Assembly (NCBI GenBank): GCA_035577685.1
Contig: DATLVC010000258.1
Coordinates: 1 to 5,699 of the forward strand
Length of the DNA stretch: 5,699 bases
Source of the DNA: CAIYRG01 sp035577685
Lineage (GTDB): Bacteria > Pseudomonadota > Alphaproteobacteria > Micropepsales > Micropepsaceae
Direction: 5' to 3'
In this document: positions 5,552 through 5,699 of the stretch, piece after piece
Layout of the letters: every line of letters starts with the position of its first letter
Position numbering within the stretch: the first letter of the stretch is position 1
Translations under genes and position numbers: made by a program
Notes under the pieces: model-generated
The model's database searches: none
Told to the model about the DNA's origin: nothing
The model's input: the letters and a program-made list of their open reading frames with translations, nothing else

Positions 5552-5699
5552 ATGTCCACGCAAATCCTGATGCCCGCGCTGTCGCCCACCAACATCCCAG
5601 GTGTCATGGCCCGGCTTGTCCGGGCCATCCAGCCGCCGCAAGTCTTTGCGGCGCGTGAGACCTACGCCCACCTGGGTGGCCCGCTGTTGCGGGCCATGA
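5552..5699 (+). CDS. pdhC: Pyruvate dehydrogenase E2 (dihydrolipoyl acetyltransferase), 5' end, interrupted by a repeat
   Basis: The ATG at 5552, three bases after the pdhB stop, opens MSTQILMPALSPT, the standard beginning of an alphaproteobacterial E2 lipoyl domain; TQILMPALSPT is identical in protein to the start of pdhB. E2 normally continues with M-x-EGKLA and the lipoyl-Lys region. Here codon 14 onward reads NIPGVMARLVRAIQPPQ and then unrelated sequence to the window edge with no stop: 49 full codons plus one base. That segment coincides with a palindromic repeat and is not lipoyl-like. The final complete codon is ATG followed by A, so the chain could resume as M-T-E-G beyond the edge after a 105-base (35-codon) insertion, but those bases are not visible and ATGA also belongs to the repeat's terminal inverted arm. 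Intact in-frame insertion, pseudogene and misassembly are all open. No good ribosome binding site is seen, so translation probably depends on coupling to pdhB. Confidence 0.65.
   Translation, partial: MSTQILMPALSPTNIPGVMARLVRAIQPPQVFAARETYAHLGGPLLRAM
5591..5699. repeat. Multi-hairpin palindromic repeat inside pdhC (reaches window edge)
   Basis: Three compact hairpins lie in tandem. The first is ATGGCCCGG 5606-5614 with CCGGGCCAT 5620-5628 (9 bp, loop CTTGT). The second is CGCCGCAA 5634-5641 with TTGCGGCG 5646-5653 (8 bp, loop GTCT). The third is TGGCCCGC 5677-5684 with GCGGGCCA 5689-5696 (8 bp, loop TGTT). Longer-range inverted arms frame the set: CCCAGGTG 5596-5603 with CACCTGGG 5669-5676, and TCATGGCCCG 5604-5613 with CGGGCCATGA 5690-5699. 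The minus strand encodes DGPDKPGHD, a peptide I recognise from spurious ORFs over short intergenic repeats in many alphaproteobacteria. It has no transposase and is probably a non-autonomous palindromic element. The left boundary is placed where lipoyl coding stops; the right boundary may lie outside the window. Confidence 0.8.

Noticed and set aside
3935..5671. 578-codon minus-strand open frame opposite pdhA/pdhB/pdhC
   Set aside because: It covers two clear + strand enzyme genes and begins in the palindromic repeat; the DGPDKPGHD peptide is a typical spurious product of such repeats.

Overview
The window reads as a GC-rich alphaproteobacterial chromosome segment. Three things suggest this: the gene set (enolase, an FtsB/DivIC-like divisome protein, then pyruvate dehydrogenase genes, a grouping common in that class); an E1 beta subunit carrying its own N-terminal lipoyl domain; and a cluster of GANTC sites, the target of the alphaproteobacterial methylase CcrM. 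A palindromic repeat at the right end resembles short repeats scattered through many Hyphomicrobiales genomes. I cannot name genus or species. All real genes are on the + strand.

Layout. 1-396 is the 3' part of eno. 479-820 encodes a small exported protein, probably of the YbbC-type NTF2-fold immunity family. 957-2075 encodes an exported NHL-repeat beta-propeller resembling peptidyl-alpha-hydroxyglycine alpha-amidating lyase; it has a plausible promoter upstream and a strong intrinsic terminator downstream (2098-2130). 2149-2625 is a single-domain cupin. 2703-3029 is an FtsB/DivIC-like single-pass membrane protein whose start lies in a dense GANTC cluster. 3138-4172 (pdhA) and 4172-5548 (pdhB) overlap by one base, and pdhC starts three bases later at 5552.

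How the genes work together. Enolase makes phosphoenolpyruvate, the precursor of pyruvate, and the pdhA/pdhB products form the E1 component that decarboxylates pyruvate and reductively acetylates lipoyl groups; pdhC should supply E2. The three genes between eno and the FtsB-like gene have no evident link to this pathway and look like accessory cargo in a conserved neighbourhood.

The most notable point is the right end. pdhC begins normally for 13 codons (MSTQILMPALSPT) and then runs without a stop into a multi-hairpin palindromic repeat that continues to the window edge. Either a palindromic element has entered the E2 lipoyl domain in frame, or the gene is broken, or the assembly is misjoined at a repeat. 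The second most notable point is five GANTC sites in 49 bp at the start of the FtsB-like gene. No RNA genes, CRISPR arrays or transposase genes were seen, and no stretch over 300 bases lacks a gene.
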